A DNA stretch of 64,000 nt from Mariniphaga anaerophila (GTDB taxonomy: Bacteria > Bacteroidota > Bacteroidia > Bacteroidales > Prolixibacteraceae), in contig NZ_FQUM01000011.1 in NCBI RefSeq assembly GCF_900129025.1, positions 36,004 through 100,003 on the forward strand. Reading direction: 5' to 3'. Each line of letters begins with the position of its first letter. The first letter of the stretch is position 1. Made by a program: the position numbers and the translations under genes. Shown here in pieces: positions 26,610 to 36,069 of this stretch. The notes under the pieces are model-generated. The model was not told where the DNA came from and did not search any database. It saw only the letters and a list, made by a program, of their open reading frames with translations.

Positions 26610-27737
26610 TTACTGTTTTACCGAAAACTTATATGTGGTGGTAGACGTAAAAACATCTCCCGGATTTAATAATGTTGATGGAAATTCCGGCTGGTTCGGG
26701 CTGTCAGGGAAATGCTGTGTCTCAAGACAAAATCCGGTGCGCGCGGTGTATGGCTTTCCACTGTTCCCGATTTCGTTCCCTTTCAGGTGGTTCCCCGTGT
26801 AAAGCTGAACGCCGGGCTCGGTAGTAAATACCTCCATGTAGCGGCCGCTTTCCGGTTCAAATGCACTGGCAGCAAACGCCAGTTCGCCGGGTTTTTTATT
26901 GATGGCATAATTGAAATCGTATCCAACTCCAAATTTCAACTGTGGATTATCTGCGTCAATTCGCTCACCAATGGCATGTGGCGTAGTGAAATCAAGCGGA
27001 GTTCCTACTATACTTACAATTTCTCCGGTTGGAATCATGCTGCCGTCAACCACAGGAGTTGATTTGTCGGCGTTAATAACCACCACATGATTTAAGATGT
27101 CGCCATTTTCTTCGCCTCTCAAATTAAAATAACTGTGATTGGTTAAATTAATGCAGGTGGGTTTATCTGTGGTAACTTCGTAATTAATCTGAAGTTCATT
27201 ATCGTCGGTAAGTGTGTAGGTCACCTTTGCCTTTTTATTTCCAGGGAATCCAAATTCCCCATCGGGGCTTTCTATCATGAAAGCAGTTGTGTTTCCGTTT
27301 TTTTCGTAGTCCCACACTTTTCTGTACCAACTGTCTGGTCCGGAATGAAGGCAGGCTTCTCCGTTGTTTACGGGTAGTTGATAAGTTTCGTCGCCAATAG
27401 AAAACTGAGCGTTGGCAATTCTGTTGGCAAATGGTCCAACCACTGCACCGTGGCTTGCCCCGTATTGCTGATAATCTTTGATGGAATTGAATCCAAGCAG
27501 CACATCGGCAAAGTTGCCGTTTTTGTCGGGGGCATAAATGGAAACTATTTTTGCACCGTAGTTGGTGAGGGTTACTACCATCCCGTTTTTATTTTCCATT
27601 TTAAACAACCGGGTTGATTTTCCATCGATAACCTCTTGAAAATCGGATTCTGAGTAGGGCATTTCTATTTCGTTTTTGTTCATGGAATTACACGCAGCAG
27701 TAAATGCAATTAGAAGGATTACTCCAAGTTTTTTCAT
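26610..27737 (-). CDS. galM: Aldose 1-epimerase (galactose mutarotase), lipoprotein form
   Basis: 375 aa. The N-terminal lipobox 'AFTAACNSM' (Cys16) places it in the envelope rather than the cytoplasm. The GalM fold is clear: 'NYGAKIVSIYAPDKNG', 'VVGPFANRIANAQF', the catalytic acid His in 'NLTNHSYFNLRG', 'TTEPGVQLYTGN', and catalytic Glu in 'FCLETQHFPDSPN'. It interconverts alpha and beta anomers of galactose/glucose, which fits sugar release by secreted enzymes. It is monocistronic and divergent from the fecR that opens the next Sus locus. Confidence 0.94.
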   Translation of the reverse strand: MKKLGVILLIAFTAACNSMNKNEIEMPYSESDFQEVIDGKSTRLFKMENKNGMVVTLTNYGAKIVSIYAPDKNGNFADVLLGFNSIKDYQQYGASHGAVVGPFANRIANAQFSIGDETYQLPVNNGEACLHSGPDSWYRKVWDYEKNGNTTAFMIESPDGEFGFPGNKKAKVTYTLTDDNELQINYEVTTDKPTCINLTNHSYFNLRGEENGDILNHVVVINADKSTPVVDGSMIPTGEIVSIVGTPLDFTTPHAIGERIDADNPQLKFGVGYDFNYAINKKPGELAFAASAFEPESGRYMEVFTTEPGVQLYTGNHLKGNEIGNSGKPYTARTGFCLETQHFPDSPNQPEFPSTLLNPGDVFTSTTTYKFSVKQ

Positions 27738-27781
27738 TTTATGATTTTTTTTTTGACGCTTTATTGTTTAATAATAAAATC

Positions 27782-27789
27782 CAAAAATA
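27782..27789 (-). promoter_or_regulatory. Candidate -7 box for the aldose epimerase gene
   Basis: Minus strand TATTTTTG, an exact TAnnTTTG match 44 nt before the start. -33 not evident. Confidence 0.4.
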
Positions 27790-27842
27790 CGAATTCGAAT
27801 AAAAAAAGTAATTTTTATTGTCTATAAAATTGTTTTTCGATC

Positions 27843-27864
27843 ATCTGTTACTAGTTGAACAGAT
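27843..27864 (+). repeat. Inverted repeat abutting the fecR start
   Basis: ATCTGTT (27843-27849) and AACAGAT (27858-27864), perfect 7-bp arms with 8-nt spacer, ending 3 nt before the fecR ATG. The 3' half, TTGAACAGAT, recurs exactly at 34868-34877. Confidence 0.6.
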
Positions 27865-27867
27865 AAT

Positions 27868-29079
27868 ATGACGAAAAAACTAAAAACAGATTTTCTTTCA
27901 TTATTGAAGAACGAAAAGTTTATCCGGTTGGCTAAACAGTCTGATGATTCATCGAAATTATCGGAACATCTTCGAACAAGGTATCCCGATGATGCTGATG
28001 AGATTCAAAATGCTATTCAGTTTGTTCAGGTAAACATGCAGGAGCAGAAGAGACTTGCTCCCGACGATTTTAATGAAATATTGAGTAGTGTCCTCTTTCA
28101 TTCAAAAAGCACGAAGCGGGAGAAGAGAAGAAAACTTATTGTTTCATACTCATGGAAAGCAGCAGTTGTGTTTTTTGTGATGGCTTTTGGAACCCTGTTT
28201 ATTCTTAAAGAAGCTGATGACCCCATAAAAAAGTTTGCTCAAAGCACCTCAGAAAGAACTGACCGGTCAATGATTGTGTTGTCTGACGGCACCAAACATT
28301 TGTTGGAACACGATGATTCTTCAATTGAATATGATTCGGTCCAGGCTGAGGTTATTGTTCGTAAGGATGAGAAAGAAGAAGAAAGGATAGAGAATAAGGA
28401 GGTATCCGACAATCGGAAACTGAACCAAATTATTGTACCCTACGGTCAAAAGCAAACCATTACTTTATGCGATGGTTCGGTTGTACAGTTAAATGCAGGG
28501 AGCAGCCTTACATTCCCTGCTAAATTTTCTGGAAAAAACAGGGAGGTTTACCTGAAAGGTGAAGGGTATTTTGACGTACAGAAAAATGAAAAATTGCCTT
28601 TTGTAGTAAAAACAGATCAGATGGATGTTAAGGTGTTGGGAACCTCTTTTAATGTTGCTGCTTATGATGATGAAAATACAGTATCGACTGTTTTGGTGGA
28701 AGGAAAAGTGGAAGTGTCGCGAAAAGGAAGTGTGTTTTTTAAAGATAAACAAGTGATTGCTCCAGGGCAGGGGTACTTTTATAATGCAGATGCCGACAAT
28801 GCGGTTATTCGCAGTGTAGAGGTGGAAAATTATACTTCATGGGTAAATGGAGTGTTTATTTTTAGAGAAAAACCTCTTTCAGAAATTGTTAAGCGACTGA
28901 CAAAATATTACAACTGTTCCATACATATAGAAGGAGAGAAACTTGCTTCTACGCAGGTAACCGGGAAACTGGATATCTCGGGCAACATTGACGATGCCAT
29001 GCAATACTTGTCTAAAACCATAGAAGGAAGATATGATAAATCCCCCGAAGACATTTATGTTCTGCGAACAGATCTTTAA
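27868..29079 (+). CDS. FecR-family anti-sigma factor (no adjacent sigma gene)
   Basis: 403 aa, longer than usual (~330) because of a charged insert (about residues 165-188, rich in Glu/Lys) between a first 'VLSDGTKHLLEHDDSSIEYD' unit and the standard FecR domain. One transmembrane segment at about 98-115. The FecR domain (about 190-290) has 'GQKQTITLCDGSVVQLNAGS' and 'KVLGTSFNVAAYDDE'; the C-terminal region 'FIFREKPLSEIVKRLTKYYN' is the part that receives the SusC STN signal. FecR holds its ECF sigma factor and releases it on ligand uptake. Unlike the other two fecR genes here, no sigma gene precedes it. Confidence 0.92.
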   Translation: MTKKLKTDFLSLLKNEKFIRLAKQSDDSSKLSEHLRTRYPDDADEIQNAIQFVQVNMQEQKRLAPDDFNEILSSVLFHSKSTKREKRRKLIVSYSWKAAVVFFVMAFGTLFILKEADDPIKKFAQSTSERTDRSMIVLSDGTKHLLEHDDSSIEYDSVQAEVIVRKDEKEEERIENKEVSDNRKLNQIIVPYGQKQTITLCDGSVVQLNAGSSLTFPAKFSGKNREVYLKGEGYFDVQKNEKLPFVVKTDQMDVKVLGTSFNVAAYDDENTVSTVLVEGKVEVSRKGSVFFKDKQVIAPGQGYFYNADADNAVIRSVEVENYTSWVNGVFIFREKPLSEIVKRLTKYYNCSIHIEGEKLASTQVTGKLDISGNIDDAMQYLSKTIEGRYDKSPEDIYVLRTDL

Positions 29080-29132
29080 ATCGAAATACTAACTAAAAAT
29101 CAGAATAAATGGTGAAAACTTAAACTGAAAAA

Positions 29133-29163
29133 TGCCGGCAGATGGGCCAACATCTCACCGGCA
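29133..29163 (+). promoter_or_regulatory. Hairpin in the fecR-susC gap
   Basis: TGCCGG (29133-29138) pairs with CCGGCA (29158-29163), with inner AGATG (29140-29144) and CATCT (29151-29155). There is no T tract, so it may be a processing or attenuation element rather than a full terminator. Confidence 0.6.
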
Positions 29164-29208
29164 ATGTGATTATTAAATCGAGTTACCAATTTAAATCCGT
29201 GTAAAAAT

Positions 29209-32200
29209 ATGAAAAAAACTGAACAGAGTGATGAAGTTCTCAAACCTGTTTTGAGAAAGGTGTTGATTATTATGAAACTAACATTTTTTTTGATGTTTCT
29301 GGGATTAATGGGAGTTTCGGCTTCTACCTATTCCCAGTCAAAAAAACTAACACTGCATGTAGAAAATGCATCGATTCGTGAAGTGTTTGATCTGATTGAA
29401 TCTCAGAGTGAATTTATTTTTATTTATAAAAATGAGATTTTAGATCCATCAGTAAGAGTAAAGCTGGATAAAGACGATTCAACCGTTGATGAGGTATTGG
29501 ATGAAGTTTTGGAGGCATTAGAATTGAAGTATGAAATATTGAATAAACAAATCATTCTAACGCCTGAACGTGCTGCAAAGGTTAACAAAACACCGGGTTC
29601 TGAAAACAAGTCTCAGGCCGATCAGCCTGGGAAAATAGAGGTGAGAGGAAAGGTTACAGATCCTGATGGAGGCCCTCTTCCCGGGACAACAATAACCATT
29701 GTTGGTACTACAAAGGGTGTTATTACAGATAACGATGGAAAATATACCATCGAAGTTAATCCGACAGACAAACTTACCTTCTCTTTTATCGGGATGGAAA
29801 GCCAGATAGTAGAAATTGATAGCAGAAAGGTTGTTAATGTACAATTGAGTCCAAAAATTGACGAGCTGGACGAGGTTGTGGTTGTGGCATTTGGTAAACA
29901 GAAAAAAACTGAAGTAGTTGGTTCTGTCTCTTCCATCAGCCCTGAGAAATTACGAATTCCTGCAAGTAACCTAACTACTGCGCTGGCAGGGCAGGCTGCT
30001 GGAGTAATTTCTTACCAGTTGAGCGGAGAACCGGGGCAGGATAACGCAAATTTCTTCATCCGTGGTGTTACCTCTTTCGGAACCGGGAAAGTTGATCCTC
30101 TTATATTAATTGATGGTATAGAACTGGGCGTGACAGAAATGGCCAGACTGAGGCCCGATGATATTGAGAGTTTCGCCATTTTTAAAGACGCTACATCAAC
30201 AGCATTATATGGAGCAAGAGGTGCCAATGGTGTTATTTATATTACTACCAAGCAAGGGAAAGAGGGAAAACCAAAGGTAAATATCCGCGCTGAAGGCTCG
30301 TTCTCTGCTCCTACTCGGAACGTGGAATTTGCAGATCCGGTTACTTATATGCAGCTATATAATGAGGCTCAGTTTTCCAGAGATCCTTTTGCTATTCCCT
30401 GGTACAGTCAGGAAAAAATTGATCGCACAGCCGAAGGTGCAAATCCTATCATTTTTCCGGCTACTGACTGGAGAAAAACACTTTTTAAAGAAAACACATT
30501 TAATCATAGATATAATATGAGTGTAAGTGGTGGAGGGAAAGTGGCAAACTATTACGTTGCAGGATCTTATTCTCAAGATAATGGCGCCCTTGAGGTAGAT
30601 AAAGTAAACAATTTCAATAATAATATCAACCTAAGAAGTTATACTCTAAGAGCAAACGTAAATATATTTCTCACTCCGTCTACCGAAATGGTGGTTCGCT
30701 TGAATGGTAATTTCGACGATTATACCGGCCCTATTGAGGGAGGAGGAACAATCTACAAAAAAGTGGTGCGAACAAGTCCTGTCGATTTTCTCCCCTATTA
30801 TCCTGTTGACGAAAAACATAGTTATGTTCAGCATATTATGTTTGGTGGTTTAAGTGACAGGGGTTTCTTAAATCCATATGCTGATATGGTAAAAGGGTAT
30901 AAAGAGTATACCCGCTCTCTTATGCTGGCTCAGTTGGAGTTTAAGCAGGATTTATCAGCTATAACAGAAGGACTGAGGTTTCGGACTATGTTGAATACTA
31001 ACCGGATTTCTCGGTTTGATATTGAACGTGCATACTCACCATTCTATTACGAATTGATTGGGTATGATAGAAGAACGTATGATTACGAAATTGAAGTGAT
31101 AAATGAAAATGGAGGACAGGAGTTCTTGGATTTTTCTTTAAATGACAAAAATCGTATTCAAAATTCAGATTTCTACCTGGAATCTGCGTTGGATTATAGC
31201 CGCACTTTCAAAGAAAAACATACTCTTAGTGGAATGATGGTTTATATTATGCGTTCCAGCACATCGGCTACTGCAGGATCACTACAGTTGTCTCTTCCGG
31301 CCAGGAATATGGGGATATCGGGCAGAACCACTTATTCGTACGATGATCGTTACTTTGCCGAATTTAACTTTGGCTATAATGGCTCTGAGCGTTTTCACAA
31401 AAGTAAACGATTTGGTTTTTTCCCCTCAGCTGGTATTGCATGGAGTGTTTCAAACGAAAATTTCTGGCTTCCGTTAAAGGAGACATTTAACAATCTGCGG
31501 TTGAGATATACATACGGTTTGGTAGGGAATGATGCTATTGGAAGTGCATCTGATAGGTTTTTTTATTTGTCAAATGTAAACATGACTTCTTCAGGAAGGA
31601 GCTCAACTTTTGGAAGAGAAAGCGATTACACCCGTTCAGGAATTGATGTAACTCGCTACGCAAACCCCGACATTACATGGGAAGAGTCGCACAAATCTAA
31701 CCTCGCGTTAGAACTTGGACTTTTTAATAAAGTAAATATACAGGCAGATTTATTTTCTGAAAGACGAAAAAATATTCTGATGAGTCGTGCTGATATTCCC
31801 TCTACGATGGGGCTTACTGCGCCTGTTCGAGCAAATATCGGAGAGGCCTCTGGCCGTGGAATTGATGTCTCAGTAGATATTGCTCATAATTTTAACCAAA
31901 GTTGGTGGATACAGGCACGAGGTAATTTTACGTACGCGACCAACAAATATGAGGTGTATGAAGAACCACTGTACGATAAAGAATGGTGGGCTTCCCGAGT
32001 TGGGTATCCGATTAGCCAGCAGTGGGGCTACATTGCCGAACGATTGTTTGTAGATGACGAGGAAGTTGCGAATTCGCCGGTTCAGAATTTTGGCGGAGTA
32101 ACCAATATTGCCGGAGACATTAAATACAAAGATGTAAACAAAGACGGACAGATCACTTCATTGGATATGGTTCCGATTGGCTTTCCAACAGTTCCGGAAA

Positions 32201-32682
32201 TTAACTACGGATTTGGATTCTCTATGGGGTACAAGCGTTTTGATATTTCTGGATTTTTCCAGGGATCAGCACGTTCTTCATTCTGGATGGGAGGGTCTTC
32301 TGGCCCTTCTGCAGTGGAGCCTTTTGTTGATGGGAAGCAGATTTTAAAAGTATTTGCTGATAGTTACTACTCTATGGAGAATCCTGATCTATACGCACTG
32401 TGGCCCAGGTTAAGCATTCAGTCTCAGTCTAATAATATGCAGCGTAGTACATGGTGGTTGAGAGATGGATCTTTTCTACGGTTAAAACAGGCTGAGATTG
32501 GATGGTCTGTTCCCGAACGTTTAGCCAAAACCATGCATATGCAAAATCTTAGAGTTTATTTTAGTGGTACTAATTTGTTCTCGTTGAGCAAGTTTAAGTT
32601 ATGGGATGTTGAAATGGGAGGTAATGGATTAGGATATCCGTTGCAGCGAACATTTAATATTGGGGTCAATATGAATTTTTAA
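29209..32682 (+). CDS. SusC-family TonB-dependent transducer with STN domain
   Basis: 1157 aa. A long signal region ends near 'SASTYSQSKK' (about residue 43). The STN (secretin/TonB N-terminal) signalling domain covers about 45-120 ('REVFDLIESQSEFIFIYKNE'), then the carboxypeptidase-like domain (145-220, 'GTTITIVGTTKGVITDNDGK'), the plug (225-350, 'VVVVAFGK', 'FFIRGVTSFG', 'YGARGANGVIYITTKQGK') and the barrel ending 'IGVNMNF'. The STN domain lets it signal to the FecR encoded upstream. susD follows after 19 bp. Confidence 0.96.
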   Translation: MKKTEQSDEVLKPVLRKVLIIMKLTFFLMFLGLMGVSASTYSQSKKLTLHVENASIREVFDLIESQSEFIFIYKNEILDPSVRVKLDKDDSTVDEVLDEVLEALELKYEILNKQIILTPERAAKVNKTPGSENKSQADQPGKIEVRGKVTDPDGGPLPGTTITIVGTTKGVITDNDGKYTIEVNPTDKLTFSFIGMESQIVEIDSRKVVNVQLSPKIDELDEVVVVAFGKQKKTEVVGSVSSISPEKLRIPASNLTTALAGQAAGVISYQLSGEPGQDNANFFIRGVTSFGTGKVDPLILIDGIELGVTEMARLRPDDIESFAIFKDATSTALYGARGANGVIYITTKQGKEGKPKVNIRAEGSFSAPTRNVEFADPVTYMQLYNEAQFSRDPFAIPWYSQEKIDRTAEGANPIIFPATDWRKTLFKENTFNHRYNMSVSGGGKVANYYVAGSYSQDNGALEVDKVNNFNNNINLRSYTLRANVNIFLTPSTEMVVRLNGNFDDYTGPIEGGGTIYKKVVRTSPVDFLPYYPVDEKHSYVQHIMFGGLSDRGFLNPYADMVKGYKEYTRSLMLAQLEFKQDLSAITEGLRFRTMLNTNRISRFDIERAYSPFYYELIGYDRRTYDYEIEVINENGGQEFLDFSLNDKNRIQNSDFYLESALDYSRTFKEKHTLSGMMVYIMRSSTSATAGSLQLSLPARNMGISGRTTYSYDDRYFAEFNFGYNGSERFHKSKRFGFFPSAGIAWSVSNENFWLPLKETFNNLRLRYTYGLVGNDAIGSASDRFFYLSNVNMTSSGRSSTFGRESDYTRSGIDVTRYANPDITWEESHKSNLALELGLFNKVNIQADLFSERRKNILMSRADIPSTMGLTAPVRANIGEASGRGIDVSVDIAHNFNQSWWIQARGNFTYATNKYEVYEEPLYDKEWWASRVGYPISQQWGYIAERLFVDDEEVANSPVQNFGGVTNIAGDIKYKDVNKDGQITSLDMVPIGFPTVPEINYGFGFSMGYKRFDISGFFQGSARSSFWMGGSSGPSAVEPFVDGKQILKVFADSYYSMENPDLYALWPRLSIQSQSNNMQRSTWWLRDGSFLRLKQAEIGWSVPERLAKTMHMQNLRVYFSGTNLFSLSKFKLWDVEMGGNGLGYPLQRTFNIGVNMNF

Positions 32683-32701
32683 CGAAGTAAACTTAAAAGA
32701 A

Positions 32702-34597
32702 ATGAAATATATTAAAATAGCTGCTTTAGGATTATTGTTGGCAATATCTAGTGCCTGTTCTGATTATTTGGATATTGTTCCAGATAATGTAGCTACAATC
32801 GATTACGCGTTTCGGATGCGTTCAACGGCAGAGAAATATTTGTTCACTTGCTACTCCTTTCTGCCCGATTTGGCGGCTGTGAATAGCCTAAATCCAGGAA
32901 TGTTTGGAGCAGATGAGTTCTGGTTCAATCCGGAGGTTTACACTTTTTCAAATTGGTCAATAGCGCAGGGGTTGCAGAATATTAATAGTCCGTTAATGAA
33001 TTATTGGTCAGGAAGCGGCGCCGAAGATATTTGGACAGGGATCAGTCAATGTAATATTTTTCTTGAAAATATAGCATCTGTCCCGGATATGGATGACTGG
33101 GAAAAGAATCAGTGGGCTGCCGAAGTGAAATTTTTAAAAGCCTATTATCACTTTTGGATGGTAAGAGCTTATGGCCCTATCCCAATCATCAGAGAGAATC
33201 TTCCCATTTCTGCTTCGGGAGAAGAGGTTCGGGTTAAGCGTCAGCCGGTTGACTCAGTCTTTAATTATATAGTAGAATTGCTGGATGAATCTATAGGAGA
33301 TCTTCCCGATAAAGTGTTGGATGAAACGTCTGAGTTAGGACGAATTACTGTCCCGATTGCAGTGGGAATGAAGGCGAAAGTGTTAGCTTATGCAGCAAGT
33401 CCTTTGTTTAATGGAAATGTTGATTATCAGGGATTCTCCAATGCAGACGGGACTCTTTTGTTTAGCTCCGATTACGATGAGAAAAAGTGGGAAAAGGTTG
33501 TTGTTGCCTGCGAGGATGCTTTGGGAGTGATTCATTCAATAGGTCATAAATTATATGAATTTCAGCCATCTATTACCACCGGTAAAATTTCAGATGAAAC
33601 CAGATATCATTTGAATTGCAGAGGAACGGTTACTGACAGATGGAATACTGAAATTATTTGGGCAAACACCAGCAGTACCACCCGGCATGTCCAAACTTGG
33701 TGTGCCCCCAGAGCCTTAACTCCATCGCAATACAATTACTCGGGGTCAAATGGAAGTTATGGTGTAACGCTTAAACTGGCCAGTCTGTTTTATAGTAAAA
33801 ATGGCGTTCCTATTGAGGAAGACGTAACCTGGAATTACAGTAATAGGTTTATGCTTAGAACAGGCTCGGATGCGGAGAAACATTGTATTAAAAATGGTTA
33901 CACTACTGCTGAGTTTAATTTCGACAGAGAACCCCGGTTTTACGGTTCACTCGGTTTTGATGGAGGCATCTGGTATGGAAATGGGAATTACGATGATGAA
34001 AATCCCTATTGGCTGGAATCAAAGTTTGGCCAGTTTTTAGGAAAAGAACAGGGGGGATGGCATGCTGTTCCGGGCTACTGGCCTAAAAAACTGGTGCATT
34101 TTACCAATACAGCAACAAACAGAACAACCTATGTTTCGACGGATTATCCGTGGGTAATGTTGCGGTTGGGAGATCTCTATTTGCTTTATGCTGAAGCATT
34201 GAATGAGGTCGGACGTTCTGATGAGGCTATTGAATATGTGGATAAAGTGCGCGCTAAATATGGACTTCCCGGAGTGGTTAACGCCTGGAATACATATTCT
34301 AGAAATCCGAATAAACCGTCTACTAAGGACGGATTAAGAGAGATTATTCGAAGGGAACGTACCATTGAACTTGCTTTGGAAGGAGAACGTTTTTGGGATC
34401 TGAGACGGTGGAAAGAGGCTCCGCTTGAATTAAATAAGCCAATTACCGGTTGGGACGTAGATCAGTCGAAAGCAGAGGACTATTACCGGGTTAAAATTCT
34501 ATTTAACCAGAGTTTCAGTTTAAGAGACTACTTCTGGCCCATTCGTGAAAGAGATTTGGTTGTGAATAGGAACTTGGTTCAAAATCCGGGGTGGTAA
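32702..34597 (+). CDS. SusD-family nutrient-binding lipoprotein
   Basis: 631 aa, at the long end for the family. Lipobox Cys19 ('AISSACSDYL'). SusD signatures: 'AEVKFLKAYYHFWMVRAYGP', 'LRLGDLYLLYAEALNEVG' and 'IIRRERTIELALEGERFWDL'. It partners the SusC at 29209. Trp- and Asn-rich loops (about 300-450) are a plausible glycan-binding surface. It is followed by a 278-bp gap with inverted repeats. Confidence 0.96.
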   Translation: MKYIKIAALGLLLAISSACSDYLDIVPDNVATIDYAFRMRSTAEKYLFTCYSFLPDLAAVNSLNPGMFGADEFWFNPEVYTFSNWSIAQGLQNINSPLMNYWSGSGAEDIWTGISQCNIFLENIASVPDMDDWEKNQWAAEVKFLKAYYHFWMVRAYGPIPIIRENLPISASGEEVRVKRQPVDSVFNYIVELLDESIGDLPDKVLDETSELGRITVPIAVGMKAKVLAYAASPLFNGNVDYQGFSNADGTLLFSSDYDEKKWEKVVVACEDALGVIHSIGHKLYEFQPSITTGKISDETRYHLNCRGTVTDRWNTEIIWANTSSTTRHVQTWCAPRALTPSQYNYSGSNGSYGVTLKLASLFYSKNGVPIEEDVTWNYSNRFMLRTGSDAEKHCIKNGYTTAEFNFDREPRFYGSLGFDGGIWYGNGNYDDENPYWLESKFGQFLGKEQGGWHAVPGYWPKKLVHFTNTATNRTTYVSTDYPWVMLRLGDLYLLYAEALNEVGRSDEAIEYVDKVRAKYGLPGVVNAWNTYSRNPNKPSTKDGLREIIRRERTIELALEGERFWDLRRWKEAPLELNKPITGWDVDQSKAEDYYRVKILFNQSFSLRDYFWPIRERDLVVNRNLVQNPGW

Positions 34598-34801
34598 TTG
34601 TTTCTTTATTTTTTTATTAGTAATGAAATTGTTATTGACAATTCAACCAGACACTTTATTAGTAAGATGAAACGAGTCAATAATATATGTATCTACCATG
34701 GATTTTATATTAAGGCGAGCATCTTTTAAGGCAATGCTGGCCGGTTTTTAAATCTTTTATTGATGAATAATAATAAGAATTATAAAATGAGCATGATAAT
34801 G

Positions 34802-34842
34802 GAATTCGCACTACAAGATTCGGTAAGGTCTCATACGAATTC
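34802..34842 (+). repeat. Inverted repeat in the susD to binding-lipoprotein gap
   Basis: GAATTCG (34802-34808) and CGAATTC (34836-34842), extendable to 10 bp with one G-U, around a 27-nt loop. It lies directly before the second inverted repeat at 34844-34877. Confidence 0.45.
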
Positions 34843-34843
34843 T

Positions 34844-34877
34844 ATCTGTTGCCAAAAAAATAAAAAATTGAACAGAT
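34844..34877 (+). repeat. Inverted repeat overlapping the binding-lipoprotein start
   Basis: ATCTGTT (34844-34850) and AACAGAT (34871-34877), 20-nt spacer; the 3' arm runs into the ATG at 34876. Same arms as the repeat before fecR (27843-27864), and TTGAACAGAT is identical over 10 bases. Confidence 0.5.
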
Positions 34878-36054
34878 GAAAAATAAGTTAATATATTTTT
34901 TGAGTGCATTGGTCTTGCTTGTCCTCAGTTGTGAAGAAGAGGTGCGAGAACCATTAGTGAAGAGCAATTCAACGCCGCAACCACCTTTTAATATTCAGGT
35001 CGAAAATTTGCCCGGAGCTGCAAAGATTAGTTATAATTTACCTGATTCTCCTGATTTACTATATGTGATGGCTGAGTTTTCCGATGGCAGTGGTCACGAG
35101 AAAACTGTTAAGTCATCTGTGTTTAAAAATTACTTGCTACTGGAAGGGTTTGGCAGAGCTGGAGAATATAGTATAACCTTATATGCGGTAAACCGTTCGG
35201 AAAATTACTCTGAACCTGTTGATGTGAAGATTAATCCTTTGCAGGCTCCTGTTCATGATGTGTTTGCATCGCTGAAAGCACATTCTACTTTTGGTGGCGT
35301 TAATATGACCTTTGTCAATGAGCTGGAAAATGAATATACAGTTTATACATTGGTTAAGGATACTGTTTCGGGTAACTGGACAGAGTACGACAGGTTATAT
35401 ACCAGTATGCGGGAACAAAATTACTCTGTAAGGGGTTTTTTGCCAATTCCTACAGACTTTGCCTTCTTCTTTATGGACAGATGGAAAAACAAGTCGGATA
35501 CATTGTTTGCAAATTTAACTCCGCTATATGAAGTTGAATTTGACAAAACACTTTGGGCTGATGCTGATTTGCCGGACGATTCAAATGAACCCAGGTATAA
35601 ACCGCTATATCAGTTATGGACTCCTGGGGCAACTACTTACTTTTTTATGAGTCAGGATATGGTGGGCCTAACCCTTCCTAACTGGGTTACCATAGATCTG
35701 GGAAAAAAATATGTTTTTGGTCGGATGCATGTAGATTTGACCAATCATCACAACAATTGGATATATACTCAGGGAACACCCAAACAATTTGAAATATGGG
35801 GAGCCAATACGAAAACTACAAACTGGGATGAATGGACCATGTTGGGAGAGTTTGAAATTGTTAAGCCCTCCGGACTCCCGGTCGGGCAGCTATCTGCAGA
35901 AGATATTGAACAAGCAGGGGCGGGACATGATTTTGATTTTCCTTTTCAGAGTGAGGCCTTCCGCTATATTCGGTTTAAAACAGTTACAACTTTTGGAGGA
36001 AGACCTGATGTGAATTTTCGTGAGATAACGTTGTGGGGGCAACCCGTTGAATAA
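34876..36054 (+). CDS. Surface glycan-binding-type lipoprotein, DUF4959-DUF5126-DUF5000 architecture
   Basis: 392 aa. Lipobox Cys19 ('LLVLSCEEE') followed by acidic residues suggests surface exposure. Domains by pattern: DUF4959 (about 35-120, 'PGAAKISYNLPDSPDLLYVM'), DUF5126 (about 125-230) and DUF5000, a discoidin-like beta-sandwich (about 235-390, 'NWVTIDLGKKYVFGRMHVDL', 'GTPKQFEIWGANT', 'FRYIRFKTVTTFGG'). Proteins of this build occur after SusCD in polysaccharide loci and are thought to be surface glycan-binding proteins. It is followed 15 bp later by the DUF4998 gene. Confidence 0.85.
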   Translation: MKNKLIYFLSALVLLVLSCEEEVREPLVKSNSTPQPPFNIQVENLPGAAKISYNLPDSPDLLYVMAEFSDGSGHEKTVKSSVFKNYLLLEGFGRAGEYSITLYAVNRSENYSEPVDVKINPLQAPVHDVFASLKAHSTFGGVNMTFVNELENEYTVYTLVKDTVSGNWTEYDRLYTSMREQNYSVRGFLPIPTDFAFFFMDRWKNKSDTLFANLTPLYEVEFDKTLWADADLPDDSNEPRYKPLYQLWTPGATTYFFMSQDMVGLTLPNWVTIDLGKKYVFGRMHVDLTNHHNNWIYTQGTPKQFEIWGANTKTTNWDEWTMLGEFEIVKPSGLPVGQLSAEDIEQAGAGHDFDFPFQSEAFRYIRFKTVTTFGGRPDVNFREITLWGQPVE

Positions 36055-36069
36055 TAAAAATTGAAGAGG

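Noticed and set aside
34718..34738. AGCAT/ATGCT hairpin as terminator after susD 32702
   Set aside because: Only a 5-bp stem with an 11-nt loop and no continuous T run.
36061..36069. TTG upstream start for the DUF4998 gene (and similar TTG/GTG extensions at 15086, 61895, 63015, 53629 and 54726)
   Set aside because: An ATG a few codons later gives a normal signal peptide or family-typical N-terminus in each case.
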